A stretch of 46,108 nucleotides of DNA from JAFGCL01 sp964492335 (GTDB lineage: Bacteria; Chloroflexota; Dehalococcoidia; UBA2247; RBG-13-53-26), in NCBI GenBank assembly GCA_964492335.1, contig CAZBJX010000019.1, positions 1 to 46,108 of the forward strand, written 5' to 3'. Positions 1 to 8,589 of the stretch are shown here, piece after piece. The translations under genes and the position numbers were made by a program. The notes beneath the pieces are model-generated. The model searched no databases. It was not told the DNA's origin and was given only the letters and a program-made list of their open reading frames with translations. The first letter of the stretch is position 1, and the number at the start of each line of letters is the position of its first letter.

Positions 1-223
1 TCGGCCTTCTCCTGCAGCGACCGCTCCGACAGGGCCACCGCCTCGGCCTTCTCCTTCCGGGCCTGCTCCGCCTCGCCCAGGGCCTGCGCCTTCTCCTGCA
101 GCGACCGCTCCGACAGGGCCACCGCCTCGGCCATCTCCCGCCGGGCCTGCTCCGCCTCGCCCAAAGCCTCGGCCTTCTCCTGCAGCGACCGCTCCGACAC
201 AGTCAGGGCCTGCGCCTTCTCCT
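1..223 (-). repeat. 84-bp tandem repeat coding for coiled coil
   Basis: A segment reading TTCTCCTGCAGCGACCGCTC on the + strand begins at positions 7, 91 and 175, exactly 84 bases apart, and a related copy (TTCTCCTGCG) begins at 217 after half a period (42 bases). Periods of 84 and 42 bases are 28 and 14 codons, i.e. four and two heptads. The copies differ by only a few bases, which points to recent expansion by slippage or unequal exchange. Confidence 0.85.
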
Positions 224-374
224 GCGTCAACTGCTGAGACAAGACAACGGCGCCCTCCATCTCTCGCTCGAACCGCTGGGACCGGGCTACGGCTTCATCC
301 TTCTCCTGCTGGAGTTCCTTGACCAGCGCGACTGCTTCAGCGATTCTCTGCAAGACGGGTGTCTGTTGGTCCAT
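1..374 (-). CDS. Coiled-coil heptad-repeat protein, N-terminal part (cut by window edge)
   Basis: The first 124 codons are visible; the gene runs off the left edge. The start ATG (372-374) follows an AAGGGAG ribosome binding site with a spacing of about 9 bases. After a short N-terminus (MDQQTPVLQRIAEAV) the protein is almost entirely charged and Ala/Leu/Glu-rich. A 28-residue unit containing SERSLQEKAEALGEAEQ recurs every 84 bases, with one 14-residue half unit, so the sequence is in heptad register and should form a long coiled coil. No signal peptide, membrane segment or catalytic motif is visible. It could be a structural, SMC-like or tether protein; the missing C-terminus would decide. 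Function unknown. Confidence 0.7.
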   Translation of the reverse strand, partial: MDQQTPVLQRIAEAVALVKELQQEKDEAVARSQRFEREMEGAVVLSQQLTQEKAQALTVSERSLQEKAEALGEAEQARREMAEAVALSERSLQEKAQALGEAEQARKEKAEAVALSERSLQEKA

Positions 375-547
375 GACGACGTACTCCCTTCACAGCGCAG
401 AACAAGTGGTATCAGGGTACAGGGAGCGTGTCACATGCGAATCTCAGTAGTCGTCTCCCGGTTTGCATAGTGATCTCAAACAGGCACCGGCGGGGGGTGG
501 CCCGAGGGAAACCGGGATGACGGTCGCGAAGCAGGCCCGCGCGGGGC

Positions 548-1807
548 TCAGAAGTGGAGCAGTCCCGACAGGGGCCCTTCGTCCACCGGGCCGACGATCG
601 CCAGGTTCAGCCTCTCATCCAGGAACAACTGGCGGGCGACCCTGGTGATGTCACCGGTGCTGATGGCCTCTATTCTGGAGATGACCTGCTCGATGGTCAG
701 TATGTGGCCCAGCAGGAACTCCTGACCCCCGAGCCAGGAGGACACGCTGCGGGTGTCCTCCATTCGCAGCAGCAGCCGCCCCTTGCAGTACTCCTTGGTC
801 TTCCTCAGCTCCGGTTCCGGGATGCCGTCCTTCATGCGCTCAAGCTCGGTCAGGATGGCGGCAACCGTAGCCGGGACCTGCGCGGGGTGAACGCCGGCAC
901 AGACGGTGAGGGCCCCGGTATCCTGGAAGTGGTCCACACAACTGCTTATGGCGTAGGCCAGGCCCTTCTTCTCCCTGATCTCCAGGAAGAGGCGGCTGCT
1001 CATCCCCTCGCCCAGCATGGCGCTCAGAACGTCCAGGGTGAAGCGGTCCGGATCGCGCAGCGACAGCCCGGGCACCGCCAGGCACATGTGGGCCTGCTCC
1101 GTGTCTCGCTCTTCCACCTTCAGCCGGGGCTTCCGCTGGCGGCTGTTGGCCGGGGCCCATTCCTGGCGCGTGTCCTGTCTCCAGCGCCCGAACCCCTTCT
1201 CCAGCCGGGACACGATCTCTCTGTGGGTGATATCGCCGGCCACGCTGACAACGGTGTTGTTGGCCACGTACTGGCGCTTGAGGTACCTCAGCATGTCCTT
1301 CCTGGTCATCCTGGCCACGGTCTCCCTGGTGCCCGCCACGTCCCACCCCAGGGGCTGGCCGGGCCACATGACCTCGTCCAGCAGCATGTCGACGCGGCTC
1401 TGCGGCGAATCGAAGGACATGTTGATCTCTTCCGTGATCACCTGCCGTTCCTTCTCAATCTCCCCCGCCTCAAACCTCGAGTGGGCGAGCATGTCCGCCA
1501 GGACGTCGACCGCGATGGGGAAATGGGGCTGGGCCACCTTGCACCAGTAGACGGTCAGCTCCTTGTCCGTGCCGCCGTTGATCACCCCGCCGACGCCCTC
1601 TATGGCCTCCGAGATGTCCTTGGACGTGGGCCTCTTCTTCGCTCCCTTGAAGCAGAGGTGCTCGATGAAATGGGAGATGCCGGCCTGCCCGGGCTCTTCG
1701 TACCTGGAGCCGGCCCCCACGATCACGCCGATGGAGACCGAGTTCACGCGGGGCATTCTGGCGGATACAATCCTCAGGCCGTTATCCAGAGTGGTCTTCT
1801 TGTGCAA
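548..1807 (-). CDS. M16 family zinc metallopeptidase (pitrilysin/processing-peptidase type)
   Basis: A 419-residue protein of the M16B type, which cuts peptides in a closed two-domain chamber. The inverted zinc motif HFIEH lies near residue 45 (SHFIEHLCFKG) and the distal zinc-ligand glutamate is in the segment EKERQVITEEI about 75 residues later. The C-terminal inactive-domain signature appears as the GEGMSSRLFLEIREKKGLAY stretch around residue 265. The start is TTG, chosen because a GAGGAGG ribosome binding site sits 4-5 bases upstream and the M16 N-terminus (TTLDNGLRIV) follows at once. A consensus promoter lies just upstream. No signal peptide is seen, so it is probably cytoplasmic. The substrate is unknown. 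Confidence 0.93.
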   Translation of the reverse strand: MHKKTTLDNGLRIVSARMPRVNSVSIGVIVGAGSRYEEPGQAGISHFIEHLCFKGAKKRPTSKDISEAIEGVGGVINGGTDKELTVYWCKVAQPHFPIAVDVLADMLAHSRFEAGEIEKERQVITEEINMSFDSPQSRVDMLLDEVMWPGQPLGWDVAGTRETVARMTRKDMLRYLKRQYVANNTVVSVAGDITHREIVSRLEKGFGRWRQDTRQEWAPANSRQRKPRLKVEERDTEQAHMCLAVPGLSLRDPDRFTLDVLSAMLGEGMSSRLFLEIREKKGLAYAISSCVDHFQDTGALTVCAGVHPAQVPATVAAILTELERMKDGIPEPELRKTKEYCKGRLLLRMEDTRSVSSWLGGQEFLLGHILTIEQVISRIEAISTGDITRVARQLFLDERLNLAIVGPVDEGPLSGLLHF

Positions 1808-1827
1808 CTGGCCTCCTCAAGCTGCCC

Positions 1828-1856
1828 ATTCTAAGGCGGTGGCAATGTGCTGTCAA
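1828..1856 (-). promoter_or_regulatory. Sigma-70 type promoter of the M16 peptidase gene
   Basis: On the minus strand TTGACA (1856-1851) is followed after 17 bases by TAGAAT (1833-1828). The start codon is about 20 bases further on, with GAGGAGG between. This is the closest match to consensus in the window. Confidence 0.7.
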
Positions 1857-1954
1857 AGACCAGGGGCCTCGAAGCTCCACCAGGGCGGCGCCCGTCATCC
1901 GGAGGCAGGCATCCTCCGGCTGCCGGGCCTTGCTGCCTGAATAACAGCGCCATA

Positions 1955-2650
1955 CTAGCCCTTGCGGAAGAGGTCCAGGAACCGGTCCTGGTACTCGTCA
2001 AACAGGCCCCAACGCCGCAGCTCCGCCTCCAGTTCGGACACCCTGGACCTCTGGGCAGCAGCCTCGTGGAAGAGCTGCTCGATGGTGTAGCGCGCATGCC
2101 GGGGAATGCCCCCTTCCATGCCCAGCATCCCGCGCATCCCCATCTCCATGACGTTGCTGCCGAGCGACTGACGGGTGATGTCATGGATGAACTTCATCAG
2201 AGAGATGTCCCAGAGCTCATCGACGCCCTTGATGATGGTCGAAAGAGGGTTCCCCGACCTGTCGATCTCCTGGTTGATGCTCTCTATGACCGATTCCATG
2301 GGGCTGGACAGGATGTTCATACCGGCGGGCTCGTTCCGGTACCGGTAGAGCAGGCCCGGCTCGTTGGCGCCATAGGTGCGCAGAACGTATTCGGCGTACT
2401 CCTGGCCGTGTTCAAAACCCTGGAAGAGGTTGATCAGGTAGTGGGGGGTGACTATCTTCGGCCTCTCGGCAATCACCCTCCCTTCCCGGACCACGGTCTC
2501 CCCGGTGTCGCCAGCGATGTCGGTGTACGCCGGCAGCGTCAGCAGGTAGTAGCGTATGTCGCTGACCCCGAAGGTGGCCAGGGACTGCCTCGGAGCACGC
2601 ACCATCTCGGTGTGCTCGATGGCGTAGCGGACCCTCTCTTCGGCTTCCAC
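1955..2650 (-). CDS. Conserved protein of unknown function
   Basis: A 231-residue soluble protein that I do not recognise. It has no cysteine, no membrane segment and no signal peptide. The N-terminal half is rich in Tyr and Arg (VSDIRYYLLTLPAY, LYRYRNEPAG). A Met/Gly-rich stretch (MEMGMRGMLGMEGG) lies near residue 170 and the C-terminus has a short amphipathic helix with heptad spacing. The GTG start lies 7 bases after the stop of the metallo-beta-lactamase-fold gene upstream, so the two are co-transcribed and probably act together. No strong ribosome binding site is seen, which fits translational coupling. Confidence 0.7.
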   Translation of the reverse strand: MEAEERVRYAIEHTEMVRAPRQSLATFGVSDIRYYLLTLPAYTDIAGDTGETVVREGRVIAERPKIVTPHYLINLFQGFEHGQEYAEYVLRTYGANEPGLLYRYRNEPAGMNILSSPMESVIESINQEIDRSGNPLSTIIKGVDELWDISLMKFIHDITRQSLGSNVMEMGMRGMLGMEGGIPRHARYTIEQLFHEAAAQRSRVSELEAELRRWGLFDEYQDRFLDLFRKG

Positions 2651-2657
2651 GTCGGCA

Positions 2658-3413
2658 TCAGATGATGAACTTGATGGCCCGGAAGTTGTGCTCCACCCGC
2701 TGCTTGCCTTCCACTATGCTGCCCATCTCGGTGGAGTGGCCGGGCAGCAGATACTCCACATCCAGCTGCGAGACCCTCTCGATGCTCTGCTTGAGGACGG
2801 TGAGGCTGCCCCCGGGGAAGTCGGTCCGGCCCACGCTGCCGTTGAAGACCAGGTCGCCGCTGATAAGCACCTTCTTCGCCGGCCAGTAGAGACAGACGGA
2901 CCCGGGCGAGTGCCCCGGCGTGTGCAGGACGGTGAGGCTGACCTGCCTGTCGTCCCTTCCCAGGACAAGGTCCCCCTCGGTCAGGTGGATCAGGGGGTCC
3001 AGCCTGACCACCTTCATGCCGAACATGCTGAACATGCGCTCGCCGGCCACGCCGTAGTAGTCGTCAGCTTCCTTGTGGATGGCCACAATGGCCTGGTTGA
3101 TCTTCCCCTTGCCATTGGCCCGGGTGCTCTTCTCCACAATGGCCTCCGTGGCCTGGCAGTGGTCCGGGTGGGCATGCGTGTTGATGATCAGGCCGATGTC
3201 CTCCACCCTGAAGCCGTCGCCCTCCATCGCATCGGTCAGGGAATCGAAGCAGCCTTCGTAGACCTCGTTCACCAGGAACCCGGGGTCCACCATCACGTGG
3301 GGCCGCTCGCCTCTGAGCACGTTGGGAAAGAGGTAGGTGTGGGTATTGTTGCCGTGACCGGACCAGATGTAGCCGTAGAGGCTGTCGAAGATCTTCCGGG
3401 ACCTGTGCAGCAT
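2658..3413 (-). CDS. Metallo-beta-lactamase-fold hydrolase (glyoxalase II-like)
   Basis: A 251-residue protein with the zinc-binding signature THAHPDH, a second His in HTPGHSPGSV, the bridging Asp region SGDLVFNGSVG, and a final His in LLPGHSTEMG. This set and the length are typical of glyoxalase II-like thioester or organic hydrolases. The frame is open further upstream to 3515, but the ATG at 3413 is preferred because AAGGAG lies 7 bases before it and the longer frame runs into the promoter region of the opposite HAD gene. It is the first gene of a transcript with the unknown gene at 1955-2650. Substrate not predictable. Confidence 0.88.
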   Translation of the reverse strand: MLHRSRKIFDSLYGYIWSGHGNNTHTYLFPNVLRGERPHVMVDPGFLVNEVYEGCFDSLTDAMEGDGFRVEDIGLIINTHAHPDHCQATEAIVEKSTRANGKGKINQAIVAIHKEADDYYGVAGERMFSMFGMKVVRLDPLIHLTEGDLVLGRDDRQVSLTVLHTPGHSPGSVCLYWPAKKVLISGDLVFNGSVGRTDFPGGSLTVLKQSIERVSQLDVEYLLPGHSTEMGSIVEGKQRVEHNFRAIKFII

Positions 3414-3425
3414 GAGAGCTCCTTT

Positions 3426-3454
3426 TTGAAGGCATCTCCAGTATATCGTAAAAT
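3426..3454 (+). promoter_or_regulatory. Promoter of the HAD hydrolase gene
   Basis: TTGAAG (3426-3431), 17 bases, then TAAAAT (3449-3454) on the + strand. The ribosome binding site GGGGGAGG and the GTG at 3472 follow. It lies in the 58-base gap between divergent genes. Confidence 0.55.
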
Positions 3455-3468
3455 ATTGGGGGAGGCGA
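3440..3468 (-). promoter_or_regulatory. Possible opposing promoter of the metallo-hydrolase operon
   Basis: On the minus strand a TATACT hexamer (3445-3440) lies 27 bases before the ATG, with a poor -35 (TTCGCC, 3468-3463) 17 bases upstream. It overlaps the HAD promoter on the other strand, so the two could interfere. Confidence 0.35.
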
Positions 3469-3471
3469 ACG

Positions 3472-4185
3472 GTGACCCGAGCCGTCTTCTTTGACTGGTT
3501 CAATACCCTGACCACCTACTATCCGCCGCGCGAGGACGCCTATGCCGCGGCCTGTCGCGACCTCGGGTGCCAGGTGACCCCCGGAGACCTGCGCCGCGGC
3601 CTGTTGCTGGCGGACCAGTTCTACAGCGGCGAGAACGGGCGGTTACCACTGAAGGAGCGCAGCGCCCGGGAGATAGCAGCCCTGCGCCTCCAATACGGCC
3701 AGGTGCTCCTGCGGGGGGCCGGGCTGCCGTCGGACCCGGATACCGTGCTGCGGGTGATGGAGGAGATGAGGGGCCGGTCCGCCGGACCGCGCTTTGCCCT
3801 CTACTCCGATGTGCTGCCGGCGCTCAGGGAGCTGAAGGCCCGGGGGCTGGTCATGGGGATCATCTCCAACATCGACCGGGATATCCGCCCCGCGTGCCTC
3901 GAGCTGGGGCTTGGCCCGTACATCGCCCACGTGGTGACCTCGAAGGATGTCGGCTCGGAGAAGCCGCGGCCGCCCATCTTCCGGGCCGCACTGAAGAAGG
4001 CCGGAGTGAAGGCCGCGGAGGCGGTCTACGTTGGCGATCAACCCGACTGCGACGTCGTGGGGGCGCGGAGCGTGGGGATGAAGCCGGTCCTCATCGACCG
4101 GGACGACCTCTTCCCCCGGACCGTCGACTGCCTGCGGCTGAGGTCTTTGGAGGAGCTGGCGGAGCACATCCGGCCGCCCGGGTAG
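3472..4185 (+). CDS. HAD superfamily hydrolase (haloacid dehalogenase-like phosphatase)
   Basis: A 237-residue protein with the four HAD motifs. The nucleophile Asp is in FFDWFNTLT at the N-terminus, the motif II Ser is in GIISNIDRD, the motif III Lys is in GSEKPRPPIF, and the motif IV acidic residues are in YVGDQPDCDVVGA. A helical cap domain separates motifs I and II (about residues 15-95), as in subfamily IA phosphatases. The second motif I Asp of phosphatases is replaced by Phe (DWF), as also happens in some dehalogenase-type members, so the reaction is uncertain. The GTG start is supported by GGGGGAGG 6 bases upstream. Confidence 0.9.
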   Translation: MTRAVFFDWFNTLTTYYPPREDAYAAACRDLGCQVTPGDLRRGLLLADQFYSGENGRLPLKERSAREIAALRLQYGQVLLRGAGLPSDPDTVLRVMEEMRGRSAGPRFALYSDVLPALRELKARGLVMGIISNIDRDIRPACLELGLGPYIAHVVTSKDVGSEKPRPPIFRAALKKAGVKAAEAVYVGDQPDCDVVGARSVGMKPVLIDRDDLFPRTVDCLRLRSLEELAEHIRPPG

Positions 4186-4245
4186 TCCCTGGCGCAGCCG
4201 CCCGCGGGCCAGGGGCCCCCGGCAGCCGGCTCTTCGGGAAGGCCC

Positions 4246-4668
4246 CTACTGGGTGATCAGCCACTCCATGGCTTCCGTGCGGGTCTTGCACATGCGGTAC
4301 TGCCGTCCGGTCAGCCTGCTGACCACGGGGACCAGGATGCCCAGCAAGCCCTCGACTCCCACAGCTGCCGAGGCCTTCACAAACGGGGTATTGCTCCTGG
4401 CGGTCTCCTTCAGGGCTGCCGCGCTGGCCTTATCGTAGACCGCATGACTGGCATCAGTGAGGACCAGGGCGCTCCCGGGCGGCAGCTTCGCGATCTGGCG
4501 GGTGGCTTCGCGCAGTATCTGGACAGACTCCTCCGGCACAGTGTGCGCCACGTCCACTACCGCTATCTGCTTGCCCTTGTAGGTCACGAAGCGGAATGAC
4601 TTGGTGAACTCCCCGGACGGGGGCGTGAAGCCACAGGCTGCCTTCTTCGTGTCGGCGACGTTCAGCAT
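4246..4668 (-). CDS. STAS/SpoIIAA-like small protein
   Basis: A 140-residue protein with the alternating strand/helix pattern of STAS-like domains: a strand IAVVDVAHTV, a helix PEESVQILREATRQIAKL, a strand SALVLTDASH, and a C-terminal segment ending in RTEAMEWLI, which is common in STAS-like regulators. The start at 4668 is chosen over an upstream GTG because GGGGAGGG lies 5-6 bases before it. It is convergent with the HAD gene. No partner kinase or sigma-factor gene is adjacent. The family assignment is by eye and moderate. Confidence 0.6.
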   Translation of the reverse strand: MLNVADTKKAACGFTPPSGEFTKSFRFVTYKGKQIAVVDVAHTVPEESVQILREATRQIAKLPPGSALVLTDASHAVYDKASAAALKETARSNTPFVKASAAVGVEGLLGILVPVVSRLTGRQYRMCKTRTEAMEWLITQ

Positions 4669-4863
4669 ACGGGCCCTCCCCTGGCCGGGCTGCACCCGGC
4701 GAATGACTCACACCGGTCCCGGGTCGCCAAGTCGGCGCAGTGTCCGGGTCCAGTGTACGACCCGCGGATAGCAGACCGGTCTCAGAAGCGGCCCACGTTC
4801 TTGCAATGCCGTCACATCTGAGGCCTGCAGCCGGCGCCAGGCGCCTTCGCGGGTGACTCCGGC

Positions 4864-7800
4864 TCAGCCGGCACCGCCGATCGCGGCCTGCTGGTCCCTC
4901 ACCCGGACCAGGACCTCCTCGATGGCCTTCTGCCAGCGATGGGTCAGGTACCGCAGATCGAGCCTTACCTGGCTGAGGCCGACCTTCAGCCACCTCTCGG
5001 GGGCTGCCAGCTTCAGCCGGTCCAGGGCCTGTCCCTGACGGAAACGAATCACTATCTGCTCCTGCTCCTTGTTGATGGCCTCCACTCCCAGTTGGCCCGC
5101 CAGGAGCTTGAGATTGAGCAGGTACAGCAGGTTCTCCACCGGCCCGGGGGGCTTGCCGAAGCGGTCCACCAGCTCCTCGCCCACCTGCGCGGCCTCGGCC
5201 TGGTCCGCCGCCCTGGCCAGCCGCTTGTAGAGGTCCAGGCGGGTGGTCATGTCCGGCACGTATGACTGGGGAATGAAGGCAGTCAGAGGCAGGTCCAGCA
5301 CCACGGAGGGCACCTGGGCCTTGACCACCTCGGCCGGCTCCAGGCCGGACTGCAGGGCCTTCATCTGCTGGATGGACTCGGAGAGCATCTGGCAGTAGAG
5401 GTCGAACCCCACTGCGGCGATCTGCCCGCTCTGCTCCGACCCCAGCAGGTTGCCCGCCCCGCGGATCTCCAGGTCCTTCATGGCGATGCGGAAGCCGGCC
5501 CCCAGCTCGCTGGCCTCGAAGATGGTCTGCAGCCTCTTCTCCGCCGCCGGAGTCAGGCGCTTGCCCTTGCTGTACAGAAAGTAGGCGTAGGCCCGGGTGC
5601 TGCTGCGGCCGATCCGCCCCCGCAGCTGGTACATCTGGGCCAGCCCCAGCCTGTCCGATTCGCTGACGATGATGGTGTTGGCATTGGGTATGTCCAGCCC
5701 CGATTCGATGATGCTGGTGCAGACCAGGACATCGGTCTTCCCCTGGTAGAAGTCCAGCATCACCGCCTCCAGGCGCTCCTCCTTCATCTGGCCGTGGGCA
5801 AAGGCTATCTCGGCCTCGGGCACGATCTCCTTCAGCCGGCGGGCCACCCGCCCGATGGTCTGCACCCGGTTGTGGACGAAGAACACCTGCCCCCGGCGGG
5901 CCAGTTCCCGCAGGATAGCCTCACGGACCAGGGCCTCGCTGTAGTTGGAGACGAAGGTCCTGATGGGCAGCCGCTCCTCCGGCGGCGTTTCCAGGGTACT
6001 CATGTCCCGCACCCCGACCAGGGACATGTGGAGGGTGCGCGGTATGGGGGTCGCCGTGAGGGTCAGCACATCCACCTCCCTCCGGAGCTGCTTCAGGCGC
6101 TCCTTGTGCCCCACCCCGAAGCGCTGCTCCTCGTCGACCACCAGCAGGCCCAGGTCCTTGAATGCCACGTCCTTCTGCAGCAGGCGATGGGTGCCGATGA
6201 CGATGTCCACGGTGCCGTCTCTCAGGCCCTCCACGGCGGCCTCCATCTCTTTCTCGGAGCGGAAGCGGCTGAGCATCTCCACCTTGATGGGGTACCTGGC
6301 CAGCCTCTGGCTGAAGGTGTTGAAGTGCTGCTGGGCCAGGACCGTGGTGGGCACCAGCAGGGCCACCTGCTTCTGGTCCATGACGGCCTTGAAGGCGGCC
6401 CGGAGCGCGATCTCGGTCTTTCCGTAGCCGACGTCGCCGCAGACCAGCCGGTCCATGGGCCGGGGTTTCTCCATGTCCTCCTTCACCTGCCTGGCCGCCT
6501 CCACCTGGTCCGGTGTCTCGTTGTAGGGGAAGGAAGCCTCCAGCTCCTGCTGCCAGACGGTATCGGGGGAGAAGGCGAACCCGGCCAAGACCTCCCGGGT
6601 GGCATAGAGCTTGAGCAGCTCCTCAGCCAAGTCGCGGGCGGTCTCCCGGACCTTCTGCTTGGCCCGGGACCACTCCTGGGTCCCCAGGCGGCTCAGGGAC
6701 GGGGGCTCGCCGCTGGACCCGACGTACCGGCTGACGCGGTCCGCCTGATCGGTGGGCACGTAGAGCATGTCCCCGGCGGCGTACTCCAGCGTCATATACT
6801 CCCGCTCCACGTCTCCCACCCGCACCGTCTTCATGCCGTGGAACCAGGCGATCCCGTGATCGAGATGGACAGCGTAGTCCCCCGGCGAGAGTTCAAGCAG
6901 GACGGCCCTGTCCGGCGGCGGCGGCCGCCGGGATGGGGACGGGGACTTGAAGAAGCCGAAGACCTCCCCGTCGGTGAACACGGCCAGCTCGCGGCCCAGG
7001 GCCCACCCCTCGGGCAGCGAGCCCTGGACCAGGGTCACCGAGCCGCGCGGCGGCAGGTGCCCGATGCTCTGGAGAGGGGCGGCCAGGATGTCTTCCTCTT
7101 CCAGGGCCTCGCTGATGCGGGCGGCCTGCTGCGACACGATCAACACCCGGTACCCCTCGGCCGCCAGCTTGCGGGCATGGTCGACGAAGGGCTTCAGCTG
7201 GCCGCCATGGCTGGCCAGGGAGGTGAACATCGCCGGGCCATCCTCAGCGCCGGCGGCGGACCACCGGCCAAGGGTCAGAAGGTGCCTGGCGCGGCGGACC
7301 TGGGCCGCATAGTCGGCGTAGCCCGCAGACAGGTCCCCGGCCTGCTCCGGGGCTTCCCCGGCATCGGGCGCCGGGATGCCGCCGTCCTCTCCCTGCTCCG
7401 GCGCGTCCAGCGCCGCCTCGATGCCCTCGGCATCTACCTGGACCACCAGGGAATCGTCGGGCAGGTAGGTCATCAGCGTGCCGGTGGCCGGCCAGGCGCT
7501 CTCGGCCGCGGCCACTATCTCCACCGAGGGGACCGCCCTCAGGGAGCGCTGTGTCCGGGGATCGAAGAAACGGATGCTCTCGGCCCGGTTTCCCAGCAGC
7601 TCGATCCTCACGGGCAGCTCGCTGTTGGGGGGGAATACATCGAGGATGCCGCCGCGGTGGCTCATGGTGCCCGGCACCTCCACCAGATGCTCGCGGCGGT
7701 AGGCCATGCCGGCCCACCTGGCCAGCATCTCCATCAAATTGACCTGGGAGCCCTGCTTCACCTCGTGGCGACTGGCGGCGAAATCGCTCATAGCCACGGT

Positions 7801-8214
7801 CCGCTCTGCCACGGCGGCCGCGGAGGCCACCACGATGGGGCCGCGCCCGTCGCCCCGCGCGTCGCCCCCTGTGCCGGACAGGCTGGCCAGCACTTTGAGC
7901 CGCTGCTGCCGGAGGAAGGGGTCCTGCCCGCCGCGCGCCGGGGAGGCGGGCCCGCCTCCCGGAAGCAGCAGGACCCTGGACTGGCTGTCGCACCACACCA
8001 GCAGCTGCTCATGGAAGACCCGCGCTTCCTGGTGGGTCGGCACCACCACCAGCGTCGGCAGGCCCAGATCGCGGTGCATGGCGGCCACCAGGAAGGGCCG
8101 GGCCGCCGGAAGGGCGGCGACCGTCAACTCGCCCGGCTGCTGCCGCAGCTGGCGGACCAACCGGCCGGACTGCTCCGCCTCCACGGCCAGCCTGGTGAGA
8201 AACGACAGATTCAT
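4864..8214 (-). CDS. mfd: Transcription-repair coupling factor (Mfd)
   Basis: A protein of about 1116 residues. Mfd is a translocase that removes stalled RNA polymerase and recruits UvrA. The N-terminal UvrB-like region is followed by the RNA-polymerase interaction domain (LSPGDYAVHLDHGIAWFHG, about residues 440-510), then a RecG-like helicase with Walker A GDVGYGKTE (about 590), the DEEQ box (VVDEEQRFGVGHK, about 695), TATPIPRTL, and a C-terminal TRCF domain. The frame is open upstream to 8436, but the ATG at 8214 matches the usual Mfd N-terminus and lies downstream of a good promoter. The UvrB-like region has a Pro/Glu/Gly-rich insert around residue 280. Confidence 0.96.
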   Translation of the reverse strand: MNLSFLTRLAVEAEQSGRLVRQLRQQPGELTVAALPAARPFLVAAMHRDLGLPTLVVVPTHQEARVFHEQLLVWCDSQSRVLLLPGGGPASPARGGQDPFLRQQRLKVLASLSGTGGDARGDGRGPIVVASAAAVAERTVAMSDFAASRHEVKQGSQVNLMEMLARWAGMAYRREHLVEVPGTMSHRGGILDVFPPNSELPVRIELLGNRAESIRFFDPRTQRSLRAVPSVEIVAAAESAWPATGTLMTYLPDDSLVVQVDAEGIEAALDAPEQGEDGGIPAPDAGEAPEQAGDLSAGYADYAAQVRRARHLLTLGRWSAAGAEDGPAMFTSLASHGGQLKPFVDHARKLAAEGYRVLIVSQQAARISEALEEEDILAAPLQSIGHLPPRGSVTLVQGSLPEGWALGRELAVFTDGEVFGFFKSPSPSRRPPPPDRAVLLELSPGDYAVHLDHGIAWFHGMKTVRVGDVEREYMTLEYAAGDMLYVPTDQADRVSRYVGSSGEPPSLSRLGTQEWSRAKQKVRETARDLAEELLKLYATREVLAGFAFSPDTVWQQELEASFPYNETPDQVEAARQVKEDMEKPRPMDRLVCGDVGYGKTEIALRAAFKAVMDQKQVALLVPTTVLAQQHFNTFSQRLARYPIKVEMLSRFRSEKEMEAAVEGLRDGTVDIVIGTHRLLQKDVAFKDLGLLVVDEEQRFGVGHKERLKQLRREVDVLTLTATPIPRTLHMSLVGVRDMSTLETPPEERLPIRTFVSNYSEALVREAILRELARRGQVFFVHNRVQTIGRVARRLKEIVPEAEIAFAHGQMKEERLEAVMLDFYQGKTDVLVCTSIIESGLDIPNANTIIVSESDRLGLAQMYQLRGRIGRSSTRAYAYFLYSKGKRLTPAAEKRLQTIFEASELGAGFRIAMKDLEIRGAGNLLGSEQSGQIAAVGFDLYCQMLSESIQQMKALQSGLEPAEVVKAQVPSVVLDLPLTAFIPQSYVPDMTTRLDLYKRLARAADQAEAAQVGEELVDRFGKPPGPVENLLYLLNLKLLAGQLGVEAINKEQEQIVIRFRQGQALDRLKLAAPERWLKVGLSQVRLDLRYLTHRWQKAIEEVLVRVRDQQAAIGGAG

Positions 8215-8278
8215 CGGCTTCACTCTAAGCGCAATCGGGGCTGGCTCCAGGAGACCAGCCCTGCCGACAACGTATCTG

Positions 8279-8307
8279 ATTCTAGGGGAGAGCGTGCAGA
8301 GACGCAA
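8279..8307 (-). promoter_or_regulatory. Promoter of mfd
   Basis: On the minus strand TTGCGT (8307-8302), 17 bases, then TAGAAT (8284-8279), about 65 bases before the mfd ATG. The same TTGCG/TAnAAT pattern occurs upstream of pyrD and the cyclophilin gene. Confidence 0.55.
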
Positions 8308-8559
8308 GATTCCAGGGGCCAGACTGTGAAGGTAGAGCCTCAGGTCCCAGGGACACGCACAACCGCTGGATGTGGGGTCCCTGACCCGGCGCGTGGTGAT
8401 CCCTGCAACGGGCAGGTCAGGCCGGCGACCTGACACTCACGCCAAACATGTGCAACCACGGGGGATTACCCCTACCAGCCCCGATGGTGGACCAAGGGGC
8501 GTACGATATCCGGGGCGCAGCATCTCAACCGGGATGGTTCTGAAGGGCAAGAGGGCGTA
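8308..8559. other. Intergenic region between mfd and the toxin-antitoxin pair
   Basis: About 250 bases with no convincing gene on either strand. A 7-base inverted repeat, CAGGGAC/GTCCCTG, separated by 22 bases lies near 8350-8385, and nothing else stands out. The adjacent flanks hold the mfd promoter on the left and the toxin-antitoxin promoter on the right. Confidence 0.5.
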
Positions 8560-8589
8560 TTGACCTTGTGTAAGGTATTGTGTAAGCTA
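8560..8589 (+). promoter_or_regulatory. Toxin-antitoxin promoter with tandem 12-bp repeat (putative operator)
   Basis: TTGACC (8560-8565) is a good -35. It is followed immediately by two head-to-tail 12-base repeats, TTGTGTAAGGTA (8566-8577) and TTGTGTAAGCTA (8578-8589), which differ at one base and cover the spacer and the expected -10 (TAAGCT, 17 bases after the -35). Ribbon-helix-helix antitoxins typically repress their own promoter by binding tandem sites, so this is a likely operator. Confidence 0.5.

Noticed and set aside
1..223. CRISPR-like array
   Set aside because: The repeats are contiguous 84-base codon-periodic units with no spacers and code for a coiled coil.
554..1834. 426-codon frame on the + strand
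   Set aside because: Antisense to the M16 peptidase, which has the promoter, ribosome binding site and zinc motif.
1899..1919. CCGGAGG/CCTCCGG hairpin as a terminator
   Set aside because: The stem is only 7 bases and no T-run follows on either strand; it also lies upstream of the M16 promoter without a clear transcript to end.
5794..8433. Long open frame (879 codons) on the + strand
   Set aside because: It is antisense to mfd, is rich in Gly, His, Leu and Pro as GC-rich shadows are, and has no family features.
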